Part shown: positions 46,613 to 54,341 of the stretch, piece after piece
Position numbering within the stretch: position 1 is the first letter of the stretch
How the letters are laid out: each line of letters opens with the position of its first letter
Assembly (NCBI GenBank): GCA_003249955.1
Contig: QKHS01000006.1
Span: forward strand, 1 to 64,000
DNA from: Bacteroidales bacterium
GTDB lineage: Bacteria; Bacteroidota; Bacteroidia; Bacteroidales; ML635J-15
Direction: 5' to 3'
DNA: 64,000 bases
Made by a program: the position numbers and the translations under genes
Notes under the pieces: model-generated
Told to the model about the DNA's origin: nothing
The model's database searches: none
The model's input: the letters and a program-made list of their open reading frames with translations, nothing else

Positions 46613-46787
46613 GCTAACGCTCTTATCTCCACACCAAAAGTGTTTTTATACAGTCAATACGGCTGTATATCCACACTTTTATTATGGTTTATTTCTCAGC
46701 CAAAATACAGAATATTTTATATCCGTACAAGTTTTACGGCAAATAATTATTTGGTATTGTAAAACATGGATAGCAGAACAGGAAAGG
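46613..46787 (-). repeat. Junction element E13
   Basis: Starts at GCTAAC (46613-46618), core at 46682-46735, tail TTGTAAAACATGGATAGCAG. The leader can form a nested hairpin: AAAAGTGT with ACACTTTT outside and ATACAG with CTGTAT inside. The gap up to 46898 ends in a weak right-hand block (TTTTGCTTGTTGCTACC). Confidence 0.88.
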
Positions 46788-46898
46788 TTGTATGAAGATG
46801 GTTTCTTAAATTTTAAAGCGGAATGCTCCTCCCGGATTAAGTGCTGCCCCGGCTGTTATTTTGCTTGTTGCTACCGCCGGACTATTTTAACAGGCATT

Positions 46899-47342
46899 TT
46901 ATAAATCTTTTTTCAGATAAATCATATCAACAAGTTGTATGTCTCCATCGAACATAGGATGGTCGTAATTGTCTGTAAAAAAATTCTTTACCCGGTGTGA
47001 CTTTTCAAATCCGCAACCTTCATAAAACGACAGAATTGCCGGCGTTTCTCCTGTCCCGACAAGCATTGTTCTGTAATCGTTTTTATAAAAATCAGAAATG
47101 AATTTTATCAATGCTCTGCCATAACCTTTGCCCTGATATTTAACGTATGTCGCTATGTTTTTCAGCTCGCAGGTTTCACTGTTTATAGGCAGTATAACGC
47201 AAACACTTTTTAAATCATCGTCATACAACGCGAATAAATCTCCATCCGGCAAATATTTGTCAATCATATTTTCCTGCTCGTCTGCCAGCAACAATAAGTC
47301 AAGGAACTGTTTCTTGTTTTCGATAATCTTTTCTATTTTCAT
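46899..47342 (-). CDS. GNAT-family N-acetyltransferase
   Basis: This 147-residue protein has the acetyl-CoA motif [16 protein letters not shown] and the later strand [19 protein letters not shown]. It is the downstream partner of a frameshifted DUF3795 gene, with only a few bases between them. The substrate cannot be predicted; GNATs are typical cassette cargo and can confer antibiotic resistance. Confidence 0.87.
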   Translation of the reverse strand: MKIEKIIENKKQFLDLLLLADEQENMIDKYLPDGDLFALYDDDLKSVCVILPINSETCELKNIATYVKYQGKGYGRALIKFISDFYKNDYRTMLVGTGETPAILSFYEGCGFEKSHRVKNFFTDNYDHPMFDGDIQLVDMIYLKKDL

Positions 47343-47348
47343 CGCATC

Positions 47349-47788
47349 TCAGTTATTATTTTTACCATAAGCAAATCCGAGCCCTTTCGCTTTAAGTTCG
47401 TCCTGAAGTTTTACCCACGATTCCCAGCCTTTTTCTCTTAAAACGTGTGGTCTTTAAGAAAAGAATAGCCTTCCAATAATTCTGTAAAATGCTCGCAAGG
47501 GTTACTGTCGCAAAATGCACACATTTCAACATTTTTTTCTTGTGCACACAGCCTTATTTTGCAAGCCGGGTTTCCACTGCCCTCCCTGCACGAGATACAT
47601 ATACCTCCGGTGGACATCCCTTTTAAGAATGACCAGAATTTTTCGCCATCGGGAAAGAATTGTATTATTTCTTCAAATCCAAGCTTCTGCATTTCTTCAT
47701 ATAAAACTTTAGACGCAGGTTCGACTTTTAGCTTTACGTCGCAATTTTCACAGTAAAGGCCACAGTAACAAGTATATTTTTTGTCCAT
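47349..47788 (-). pseudogene. DUF3795 protein, frameshifted near the 3' end
   Basis: The first frame reads 116 residues of a cysteine-rich DUF3795 protein (CYCGLYCENCDVK, then CISCREGSG, CKIRLCAQ, CAFCDSNPCEHF) and stops after FLKDHTF. One base away the family's usual tail continues: VLREKGWESWVKLQDELKAK and GLGFAYGK, stopping at 47349-47351. A one-base loss near 47452 explains this. It could be a real mutation or a sequencing error. The intact protein would have about 146 residues and probably binds zinc. Confidence 0.8.
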
Positions 47789-47847
47789 TTTCTTAATATT
47801 TTATTTTATTTATTCTTCCATTTCACTGTAACGGTTTTTTTGCATTG

Positions 47848-48067
47848 CAGCAATGGGCGCAGCTATGTGGAATGCAGCAGAAGTAGCGATTACTCTGTCA
47901 TACCCGTAATGAGCCAAACCGTTGCGTAATTTTTCTATTTATTCTAATTTTTACGGTAAAGATATTTTTTTTCTTAAAAAAATCTAAATCGGTTTGTCTG
48001 GTTTTAGTAAGAATAATGCTCTTACAAGTTCCCACGCCCACCGCATTATCACATAGGGGCTGTTAGC
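47848..48067 (-). repeat. Long junction element A3 (attC-like)
   Basis: Starts GCAATGGGCGCAGCTATGTG, contains AAATCTAAATCGGTTTG, ends CACATAGGGGCTGTTAGC. It is homologous to A1 over its length. Its right end encodes the last residues and stop of the next gene. Confidence 0.6.
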
Positions 48068-49029
48068 TCCTTTGCATTTTGTCCGAACTTGTGTAGTAGA
48101 TTTTTCCAAAATTTCTCTTCATAAATTTCTAAAATTCTCATTGGATGTTTTAATCGCATCTCTTGCTGCTGTTCTTCATTTAGTAAATTAAATTCTATCG
48201 AATATCTTTGTAGAGAGAAATCATTTCTAATTTGATAGATTGCTTTTATTGAGTATAACAGCATTGTAAAAAATTCATCAAAACTTTGGTCTCTGTTTAT
48301 GTTAAGCAAGACAATATAATTAGAGTCTGCAACAATACTTTGAGCTATAAAAATGGATAATGCAGTATCACTTAATATTGTATCATTAACTTTAAACTCT
48401 TTACTATTGTAGCCGCTCAAATTAATAACATTAGTAAAACAACTTAAATCTTGTTTCAAATCGAAAGGAGGGTTAACAAAAATATAAGTTGAATCTACAG
48501 GAGGAGGAAGATAAAAATTTAAAAAATGAAGATTGTAAAATCCATAGTTGTTTAATGGATATTTAAACGCATAAGAAATGTGTAAGAGATATTTTTCTTG
48601 AAGATGTTGTTTTACACCTTGAACAAAATCCATTTTAATTTCTCTGTCGATGAAAAGGTTTACAATTTTAGCATTTGAGCCAGATTCATCTCTTGATTGT
48701 GTTAATTCATCAAGCCTTTCTTCCAACTTTGAAAATGAAATTTTTTTACCTTCAAAGAGTAGAATCGGTTCTGATTCCTTTGAATATTTATTCGATTCAA
48801 CAATAAAAATATTAAAATAATCTACTTCGTAAGAAAGCTTATAATTATCAATCTTGGCAATTGGTAAGTTTATACAATAATTGGCAGGAATTAATTTAAA
48901 ACTTCCCTTTGAATCAATTCTCGGTGATGCTTTAAAATTCAATACTATACATGCAATAATTGATAAAACAATTGCAGAGTAAATCAGCCAAAGTATCTTT
49001 TTTTTTGTATTTTTAAAATGCTCTACCAT
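48049..49029 (-). CDS. Hypothetical single-pass membrane protein
   Basis: A 326-residue protein with one N-terminal membrane segment (about 12-30, ILWLIYSAIVLSIIACIVL) and a large extracytoplasmic part with no recognised motif (NLPIAKIDNYKLSYEVDYFN). Its C-terminus LTAPM is encoded by the junction block, because the stop lies inside it; the cassette boundary evidently overlaps the gene. Function unknown. Confidence 0.62.
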   Translation of the reverse strand: MVEHFKNTKKKILWLIYSAIVLSIIACIVLNFKASPRIDSKGSFKLIPANYCINLPIAKIDNYKLSYEVDYFNIFIVESNKYSKESEPILLFEGKKISFSKLEERLDELTQSRDESGSNAKIVNLFIDREIKMDFVQGVKQHLQEKYLLHISYAFKYPLNNYGFYNLHFLNFYLPPPVDSTYIFVNPPFDLKQDLSCFTNVINLSGYNSKEFKVNDTILSDTALSIFIAQSIVADSNYIVLLNINRDQSFDEFFTMLLYSIKAIYQIRNDFSLQRYSIEFNLLNEEQQQEMRLKHPMRILEIYEEKFWKNLLHKFGQNAKELTAPM

Positions 49030-49054
49030 TCTGACACTTTTTTTTGCATTGCTG

Positions 49055-49216
49055 CCAACTCCCTTACCCCCACCACAAAAGTGCTTTTACACTCCCAATC
49101 CGGCCGTATATCTACACTTTTTTTCCGGTTTATTTCCCAGCTAAAATACAGAAGATCTTATGCTCAGGCAAGTTTTACGACAAATAATTAATTGAGGTTG
49201 TAGAACATGGCTGGCG
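49055..49216 (-). repeat. Junction element E14
   Basis: GCTGCCAACTCCCTTACC leader start, CACCACAAAAGTGCTTTTAC, CTACACTTTT, core at 49125-49176, tail TTGTAGAACATGGCTGGCGG. The leader hairpin AAAAGTG/CACTTTT is intact. The gap to 49351 continues with a palindrome (49218-49237) and a weak right-hand block (TTTTGTCAGCAAG). Confidence 0.85.
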
Positions 49217-49217
49217 G

Positions 49218-49237
49218 GTTTCTAAAATTTTAGAAAC
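49218..49237. repeat. Perfect 20-nt palindrome
   Basis: GTTTCTAAAATTTTAGAAAC reads the same on both strands. It lies in the tail of E14. On neither strand is it followed by a T-run, so it is unlikely to be a terminator. It may be a protein-binding site or a remnant of an inserted short repeat. Confidence 0.45.
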
Positions 49238-49351
49238 AGGGAAGATTACAGAGAACATTAAAAATCCATATTGAAAATTTTGTGTGAAAACGAAATCAAT
49301 GTCCCAAAAACATGCAAAGGGCTACGCAGACAGGTTTTGTCAGCAAGTGTT

Positions 49352-50326
49352 TTATTTGATTACTGTTATTTTCCATTTAAAATCCAAACTAATCAGGTGT
49401 TCGTATTTAAATTCAAAATCAGGATAAACATTTGCAATAGTTGGCCTGTAAATAATCCCCATGTAAAACCTTTTCCCTATCTGGTGATAGCCGTCGAGTG
49501 TAATTCCGAAAGAATTACCTGATTTCTTTGCCGGATCTCTGGTTGGTGGCAGTGAATTCCATCTGTTATAATAGTCAAGTCTCCACGTATTTTTCGAAAA
49601 GTTTATTCCATATCCTACAGAAAATCGCCTACAACGAAAATTATCCGTTAAACTTGCATATATGGAATTCATCGACTCTTGTTCTCCGCTGAGGTCAACA
49701 GCTCCGGGAACAGGAATAAAAAAGTCCTCAACAGCAGCTCCTGCAAGACAAATATATTTATCTTTTTTGTAATAGTACTCTAATCCCGCTGAAATTCCCC
49801 AAAAGCCGGTGTTTAATTTTGGAGTTTCCTGATTTGGGTGTAAATAGAAGCTGTTTACCCAGGGAAGCGAATATGTAAGATTAAGCTGTCCTTTATTTGT
49901 CTGATAGGTTTTTGTCCAATAATTATAGTATTTTTCTGATATTTCAGGCCTGATTATTCCTGTAGTATCAGAAGAATTCAGGAAAATAGTTTTCCCGTAA
50001 TAAAACCGCTTTTGATTTGTAAAGTCTATTCCGTACATAACAGGCAGAATGGGATACAATACTAAATTACCATATAGAAATGCTGCATTAGGTGAAGATT
50101 TTACAATATATTCTTTCATTAAACTATCTCCGATAAGCCTTATTTGTAAATCTTCCTTCGATCGTTTAATTTTCAATTCTGCCGGTAATACATATATACT
50201 GTCCAGTATCACGGCTCTGGCATTTGATAAATCGGTGGTTATCGTAACCTTATAATCTCTTTTTGTAACCAATGTAGCACATGATGACAAAAAAACCAAT
50301 ATTATAAAATAAAGTATTTTCTTCAA
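49352..50326 (-). CDS. Hypothetical lipoprotein
   Basis: A 324-residue protein with signal peptide and lipobox (MKKILYFIILVFLSSCATLV). Residues 25-90 form an Ig- or PEGA-like strand region (VTITTDLSNARAVILDSIYV). The remainder is strand-rich and may be a barrel (WGISAGLEYYYKKDKYICLA). Single-gene unit. Function unknown. Confidence 0.65.
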   Translation of the reverse strand: MKKILYFIILVFLSSCATLVTKRDYKVTITTDLSNARAVILDSIYVLPAELKIKRSKEDLQIRLIGDSLMKEYIVKSSPNAAFLYGNLVLYPILPVMYGIDFTNQKRFYYGKTIFLNSSDTTGIIRPEISEKYYNYWTKTYQTNKGQLNLTYSLPWVNSFYLHPNQETPKLNTGFWGISAGLEYYYKKDKYICLAGAAVEDFFIPVPGAVDLSGEQESMNSIYASLTDNFRCRRFSVGYGINFSKNTWRLDYYNRWNSLPPTRDPAKKSGNSFGITLDGYHQIGKRFYMGIIYRPTIANVYPDFEFKYEHLISLDFKWKITVIK

Positions 50327-50349
50327 TTTTGCAGTGTCTTTAAAATTGT

Positions 50350-50510
50350 TGACAACTCATTTATCTTTAGCTAAAATATTTTTCACCAACCAATCCTTAA
50401 TATATAACTCCAGCTTTATCATAATTTATTTCCCCGCCAAATTACAGAACATTTTATACTCAGGCAAGTTTTAGTGGAAATAATTATTTTGGGATTGTAA
50501 AAATGGCCGG
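50350..50510 (-). repeat. Junction element E15
   Basis: GACAACTCATTTATCTTTAG leader, one weakened box (ACTCCAGCTTTATC), core at 50420-50472, tail ATTGTAAAAATGGCCGG. It is directly upstream of the lipoprotein gene. Confidence 0.82.
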
Positions 50511-50522
50511 TATTACAGCAGC

Positions 50523-51404
50523 TTATTTCATATCAGTAAGCACTTTTTCCAGAATCAGATTAAATTCTGCAGGTTTTTCTATCATCGGGTAATGTCCGGT
50601 TGCAGATATAGTTTCTACCTGAAAACTGTTTTTACAATGGTTTTTAAGCCCGGTTTCGTTTGTGGGAGAACCGTCACTGTTTATCAGGTATAACTTATAA
50701 TTAAGCTGTTCCAGTCTTTGTGCATCGGCATAAGCGTATTGCATCTGGTTAATGCAGGTTTCATAGCCAATAACGGGATCGCTGTTTGCAAAATCTGTTT
50801 TTACCCTGTCTCTCGCTTCTTTTGGTGTTGCCGGGTGAAAAAGCATCATATCTGCATATGCCGGGGCTGAATTTTTAAAATCATTTTCAAGCAACGGGAA
50901 GAAGTCGTTTATTTCTTTCATTTGCTCCGGAGTAAATGTAACATCAATTAATTTAAAATTGTCAACACCTACAATACCTGCTATTTTGGGATTGTTGCTT
51001 AATGCTGTTTGCAACATTATTTCACCGGCCATTGAATGCCCGATGATTACTACATTTTTTAAGTTCATCGTGTCAATAAATGCTGCTACATCATTGGCAT
51101 ATTCTTCTATAGTCCAGTTTGTTCTTTCTGCTTTGGATTTGCCAAAGCCAGGCAGGTCGATCGCGTAAACATTGTAATTCTTAGAAAAATATTCTACCTG
51201 ATTTTCCCAATATGTTCCGTCAATACACCAGCCGTGTATAAACAGAAGTGTTGTGTCGCCCTGTCCTTGTTGAAAATAATTTATTTCAACCTGATTGTCT
51301 CTGATTGTGACTTGTTTTGCTGTCATTCTTTCCTGTGTTTGTGCCTTGCCTACATTCGATAAAAGTAAAGCAATGACGATTAATAAAATTGCTTTTTTAT
51401 TCAT
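50523..51404 (-). CDS. Secreted alpha/beta hydrolase
   Basis: The start is taken at ATG 51402-51404 (signal peptide MNKKAILLIVIALLLSNVGK). The fold has the oxyanion motif FIHGWCIDGTYW, the nucleophile GHSMAGE, and a catalytic histidine at SATGHYPMIEKP near the end. It is a typical haloperoxidase- or esterase-like hydrolase of about 290 residues, likely periplasmic. It lies 58 nt downstream of a WYL regulator gene and is probably controlled by it. Confidence 0.85.
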   Translation of the reverse strand: MNKKAILLIVIALLLSNVGKAQTQERMTAKQVTIRDNQVEINYFQQGQGDTTLLFIHGWCIDGTYWENQVEYFSKNYNVYAIDLPGFGKSKAERTNWTIEEYANDVAAFIDTMNLKNVVIIGHSMAGEIMLQTALSNNPKIAGIVGVDNFKLIDVTFTPEQMKEINDFFPLLENDFKNSAPAYADMMLFHPATPKEARDRVKTDFANSDPVIGYETCINQMQYAYADAQRLEQLNYKLYLINSDGSPTNETGLKNHCKNSFQVETISATGHYPMIEKPAEFNLILEKVLTDMK

Positions 51405-51462
51405 TTTTGTTTGAATTTGAAGCAAAAATAAAAGGCACATATGACAGCCCTTTGTCAGGGGT

Positions 51463-52152
51463 CTAAAATAATCTTTTAGAACGTTCTTCCAGATAGTGTT
51501 CCATGCTGAAAGTCTCGTCGGGTTTGAAATGAGTCTGAAGCAATTTCAGTTCTTTTATTCTGTCAAGGCGAAACTCTCTTATTTCCTGCCGCAACTCACA
51601 AAAGGCAATTGTTGTCCAGACAGCACCACTGAAATAAACGGCATAAGGCCAGATTGTCCGTTCTATTATCTGCTCTTCGCTTCTTGACTGGTATTGAATT
51701 TTTATTTTTTCGTTTTCTGTAATTGAATGCTGAATATTGTCCAGGTACAAACTTGTAGGTGCCCAGGGTTTTTGAAATCCGATTCTTGAATTTAGAAATT
51801 CCAGTTTGTCTTTGTCTTTGAGTGATAAAACTGCTTTTATTTTTAAAAGTGCTGATTCGTAATTTTGTTTGAGAGAATCTTCGGTATGGTAGTTTAAAAT
51901 TTTACTTGTCGTTACCAGAGCTCTTGCTTCTTCCATCGTGAACATTACAGGCGGCAACCTATAACCTTCGACTAAAAAATAGCCCTTCCCTTCTTCTTCG
52001 CCAATCGGAACACCGGCAAGTCTTAATGTCTGAATATCTCTGTAAATTGTCCTGTTTGTAACTTCAAACCGTTTGGCTATTTCGCGGGCAGTTATCAGTC
52101 GTTTTGACTGAAGTTGTATGAGTATGCTTGTTAGTCTGTCAAGTCTGTTCAT
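51463..52152 (-). CDS. YafY-type transcriptional regulator with WYL domain
   Basis: A 229-residue protein with a helix-turn-helix (LTSILIQLQSKRLITAREIA) and a WYL domain (about 135-215, with RTIWPYAVYFSGAVWTTIAF). It is related in layout to the regulator at 14518-15198 but not close in sequence. It is first in a two-gene unit with the secreted hydrolase. Confidence 0.88.
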   Translation of the reverse strand: MNRLDRLTSILIQLQSKRLITAREIAKRFEVTNRTIYRDIQTLRLAGVPIGEEEGKGYFLVEGYRLPPVMFTMEEARALVTTSKILNYHTEDSLKQNYESALLKIKAVLSLKDKDKLEFLNSRIGFQKPWAPTSLYLDNIQHSITENEKIKIQYQSRSEEQIIERTIWPYAVYFSGAVWTTIAFCELRQEIREFRLDRIKELKLLQTHFKPDETFSMEHYLEERSKRLF

Positions 52153-52199
52153 TGTATTTGTGGTGTTTGGTTAAATTGGTTAAATTGTTGGGAATGGTT

Positions 52200-52340
52200 G
52201 GTATGTGAAGTGTAGGAAATTTCGATGCACTTTCCTGTCAACCGACCGAAGAAAGCTTCACGAAGCGTAGCAAGTAAACCGCTATGTTGTTTGAGCGGGC
52301 TGCAAACTTTGATATTTACAACTTTGCCTGCCATTACTTA
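52200..52340 (-). repeat. Diverged junction element
   Basis: It contains TATGTGAAGTGTAGG, an internal GCTTCACGAAGC hairpin and CCGCTATGTTGTTTGAGCGG. The right part (AGCGGGCTGCAAACTTTG) recurs near 54140 and its last bases recur near 12185 (GCCATTAGTTATGCAAAAT type). No promoter core is present. Confidence 0.4.
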
Positions 52341-52364
52341 TACAAAATATTGTGTATAGTTTTA

Positions 52365-53681
52365 TTATCTTATACTCCTTTTAAAATTCGAATATTTATC
52401 GTAATCAAACTCATTATCAAAAGCTTTATCTACAAACTGTTTAATATTCCGATTTGAAGAATAGGCATTTCTTCTATCATATATCTGGGAATTATCATTG
52501 ATGTTTTTAACAAGTGCTTTTAATTCCTCTTTTGAAAATGTTTCAAGATAAGGCTTAATTAAACTATCATATCGAGTATCAGCATTGTCATAATTTAAAC
52601 TATATCCAAACATTTCAATCAAAAACATATTTGCATCATTAGAAAAACCTGATTGTAAAGCAGTCTCGTACAATTGTAGAATACTTTGAGTTGTTATCCA
52701 AATGTTCTCATACTTATTTTCGTCTGAATATATCTTTGCACGCCTCTTGATCGTCTTTTTAATGTGCTTTCTTATGTCCCCTGTCAAAAACCACGCATAT
52801 GTAGCCAAATCCAAATCAAGATTGATTTTATTCTTAATCAGAATTTGAGCACTTTCATTTAGAATAGAATAAATATCAGGGTAATTATTTAACAAGTTAA
52901 TTACATGAAGTAAATATTTCTCGTTAAAATCACTGTAATAATCAACTTCTGAGCTTAATAGTTTTATGTACTCTCTGTAATTCCTGTCAATGAATACTAA
53001 CAACGCTTTAAGATTAATGTCTCGATTGTCATCACAAATTGGATTATTAATTTTAAATGTAATTTTCCACAAAGATTTAAAAACTTGTTGTTCTGCATTC
53101 CAATTTAACTTATCAAGGTACTTGGATTTAATATGTTTCTTCAAATCATTGTCATTGAATATAATGCCCTTAATCGCAGCGAGGTCATTTACGAAATCAT
53201 CGAATACAGCTCGCGATAAAATAGGTGGTTTAGTTAAAATTCCTTCAAGACAATTTCTTATATGAGCTCTTGCCGTTTCTTTATTTGGTTTATATAATTC
53301 ATAATTCTGAGTCAACACAGGATGAGCACATAAATGACGATGCTTCTGTAATGTAGTTAAATTTAGATAATCAGCAGGTTCTAGTAAATTGGTTCTTTCT
53401 TTAACTAATTCAATAAGTTTAGATTCCCAATCTGGAGAGTTTGGGCTATTAGATTGTAAAGTATTAATCTCATTGAGTATTACTTCTGCTTTAATATCAT
53501 TATAAATCTCTTTTAAGTCCTGTAATTTATAAATCAAATCGGCAATTGCTATCGAATATAGCATTACAATTACAGACCTAAAACTATCATTATAATATGA
53601 TTTTATAACTTCTTCAAAATATTCTCTCGTTTTTGAAGAATTTATTTTGTCTACACTACTATCAATTGAAAAGTCTCTCAT
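52365..53681 (-). CDS. HEPN-like protein, possible RNase toxin or defence protein
   Basis: This 438-residue helical protein carries R115-HLCA-H120 (QKHRHLCAHPVL), an Rx4H motif in the setting expected for HEPN RNases (preceded by DYLNLTTLQ). Helices with VIVMLYSIAIADLIYKL fill the first 60 residues. The remaining 300 residues are helical, of unknown type. HEPN proteins act as tRNA or mRNA-cutting toxins in defence systems. No partner nucleotidyltransferase is next to it, so assignment is tentative. Single-gene cassette. Confidence 0.58.
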   Translation of the reverse strand: MRDFSIDSSVDKINSSKTREYFEEVIKSYYNDSFRSVIVMLYSIAIADLIYKLQDLKEIYNDIKAEVILNEINTLQSNSPNSPDWESKLIELVKERTNLLEPADYLNLTTLQKHRHLCAHPVLTQNYELYKPNKETARAHIRNCLEGILTKPPILSRAVFDDFVNDLAAIKGIIFNDNDLKKHIKSKYLDKLNWNAEQQVFKSLWKITFKINNPICDDNRDINLKALLVFIDRNYREYIKLLSSEVDYYSDFNEKYLLHVINLLNNYPDIYSILNESAQILIKNKINLDLDLATYAWFLTGDIRKHIKKTIKRRAKIYSDENKYENIWITTQSILQLYETALQSGFSNDANMFLIEMFGYSLNYDNADTRYDSLIKPYLETFSKEELKALVKNINDNSQIYDRRNAYSSNRNIKQFVDKAFDNEFDYDKYSNFKRSIR

Positions 53682-53705
53682 ACTTTTAGAATTCTTAAAT
53701 TACAG

Positions 53706-53912
53706 ACAACTCGCCTATCCTCACACCAAAAGCATTTTTACACTCCCAATCCGCATGTATAACCACACTTTTGTTATGTTTTATTTCTCCGCCAAATTAC
53801 AGAATATTTTATACACAGGCAAGTTTTAGCCAAACAATTATTTGGACTTGTAAAACATGGCTTGTAAAACATGGCTTGCAAAACATGGCTTGCAAAACAG
53901 GAATATTATAAA
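53706..53912 (-). repeat. Junction element E16
   Basis: GACAACTCGCCTATCCTCAC leader, AACCACACTTTTG, core at 53775-53827 with ATACACAGGCAAGTTTTAGC, a variant shared only with E17. The tail carries a 14-nt tandem repeat (listed separately). The 430 nt from 53913 to 54341 hold a diverged junction block and two copies of a hairpin-forming repeat, with no ORF. Confidence 0.88.
53848..53901. repeat. Tandem 14-nt repeat inside E16
   Basis: TTGTAAAACATGGC is present three times plus a partial fourth copy (units two to four with T/C variants, TTGCAAAACATGGC). Other elements have it once, so the expansion arose locally, probably by slippage. Confidence 0.8.
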
Positions 53913-54072
53913 GAAAATAAAATTATGCTACTTTCGTGACTGCTTGCAAGAAAATCCGTCTTCTGAATCAGAAAGATTGTATGTAGATGGAGAACTAAAA
54001 TTCAAAACCGATTGGAATACATGCAAGTTGTTATGAGTAATATCAGATTATTCGATTATGGCTCATAAATAC

Positions 54073-54155
54073 ACGTTGTTCGGCTACGTGGTATTTTACT
54101 ATCAAACTCCATAAAGGAGCCTCTCGAATTACGTATTTGTAGCGGGCTGTACACC
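54073..54155 (-). repeat. Short attC-like junction block
   Basis: The plus strand TTGTTCGGCTACGTGG near the left and ATTACGTATTTGTAGCGGGC at the right resemble the ends of A2 and A3. The internal part is diverged. It separates the deaminase fusion from the HEPN-like cassette. Confidence 0.4.
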
Positions 54156-54236
54156 TTGACATTAACTACATTACCAAACTTATTAAAAATACCGATGTCC
54201 GGGGTTTATTCATTTCCGTCTTTATGCTATTTAACT

Positions 54237-54339
54237 TTATTTATCAAGGACATTTTGTCTTTGATTTTGTCCCCGACAAACATCTGTTTATTTTTCAACT
54301 ATTTATCAAGGACATTTTGTCTTCGGGATTGTCCTTGAT
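54237..54339 (-). repeat. Duplicated hairpin repeat after the deaminase fusion
   Basis: ATTTATCAAGGACATTTTGT occurs twice, 62 nt apart. The second copy forms a hairpin (ATCAAGGACA at 54305-54314 with TGTCCTTGAT at 54330-54339). It lies just behind the gene's stop and could act as a terminator, although the T-run is poor. Confidence 0.45.
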
Positions 54340-54341
54340 TT

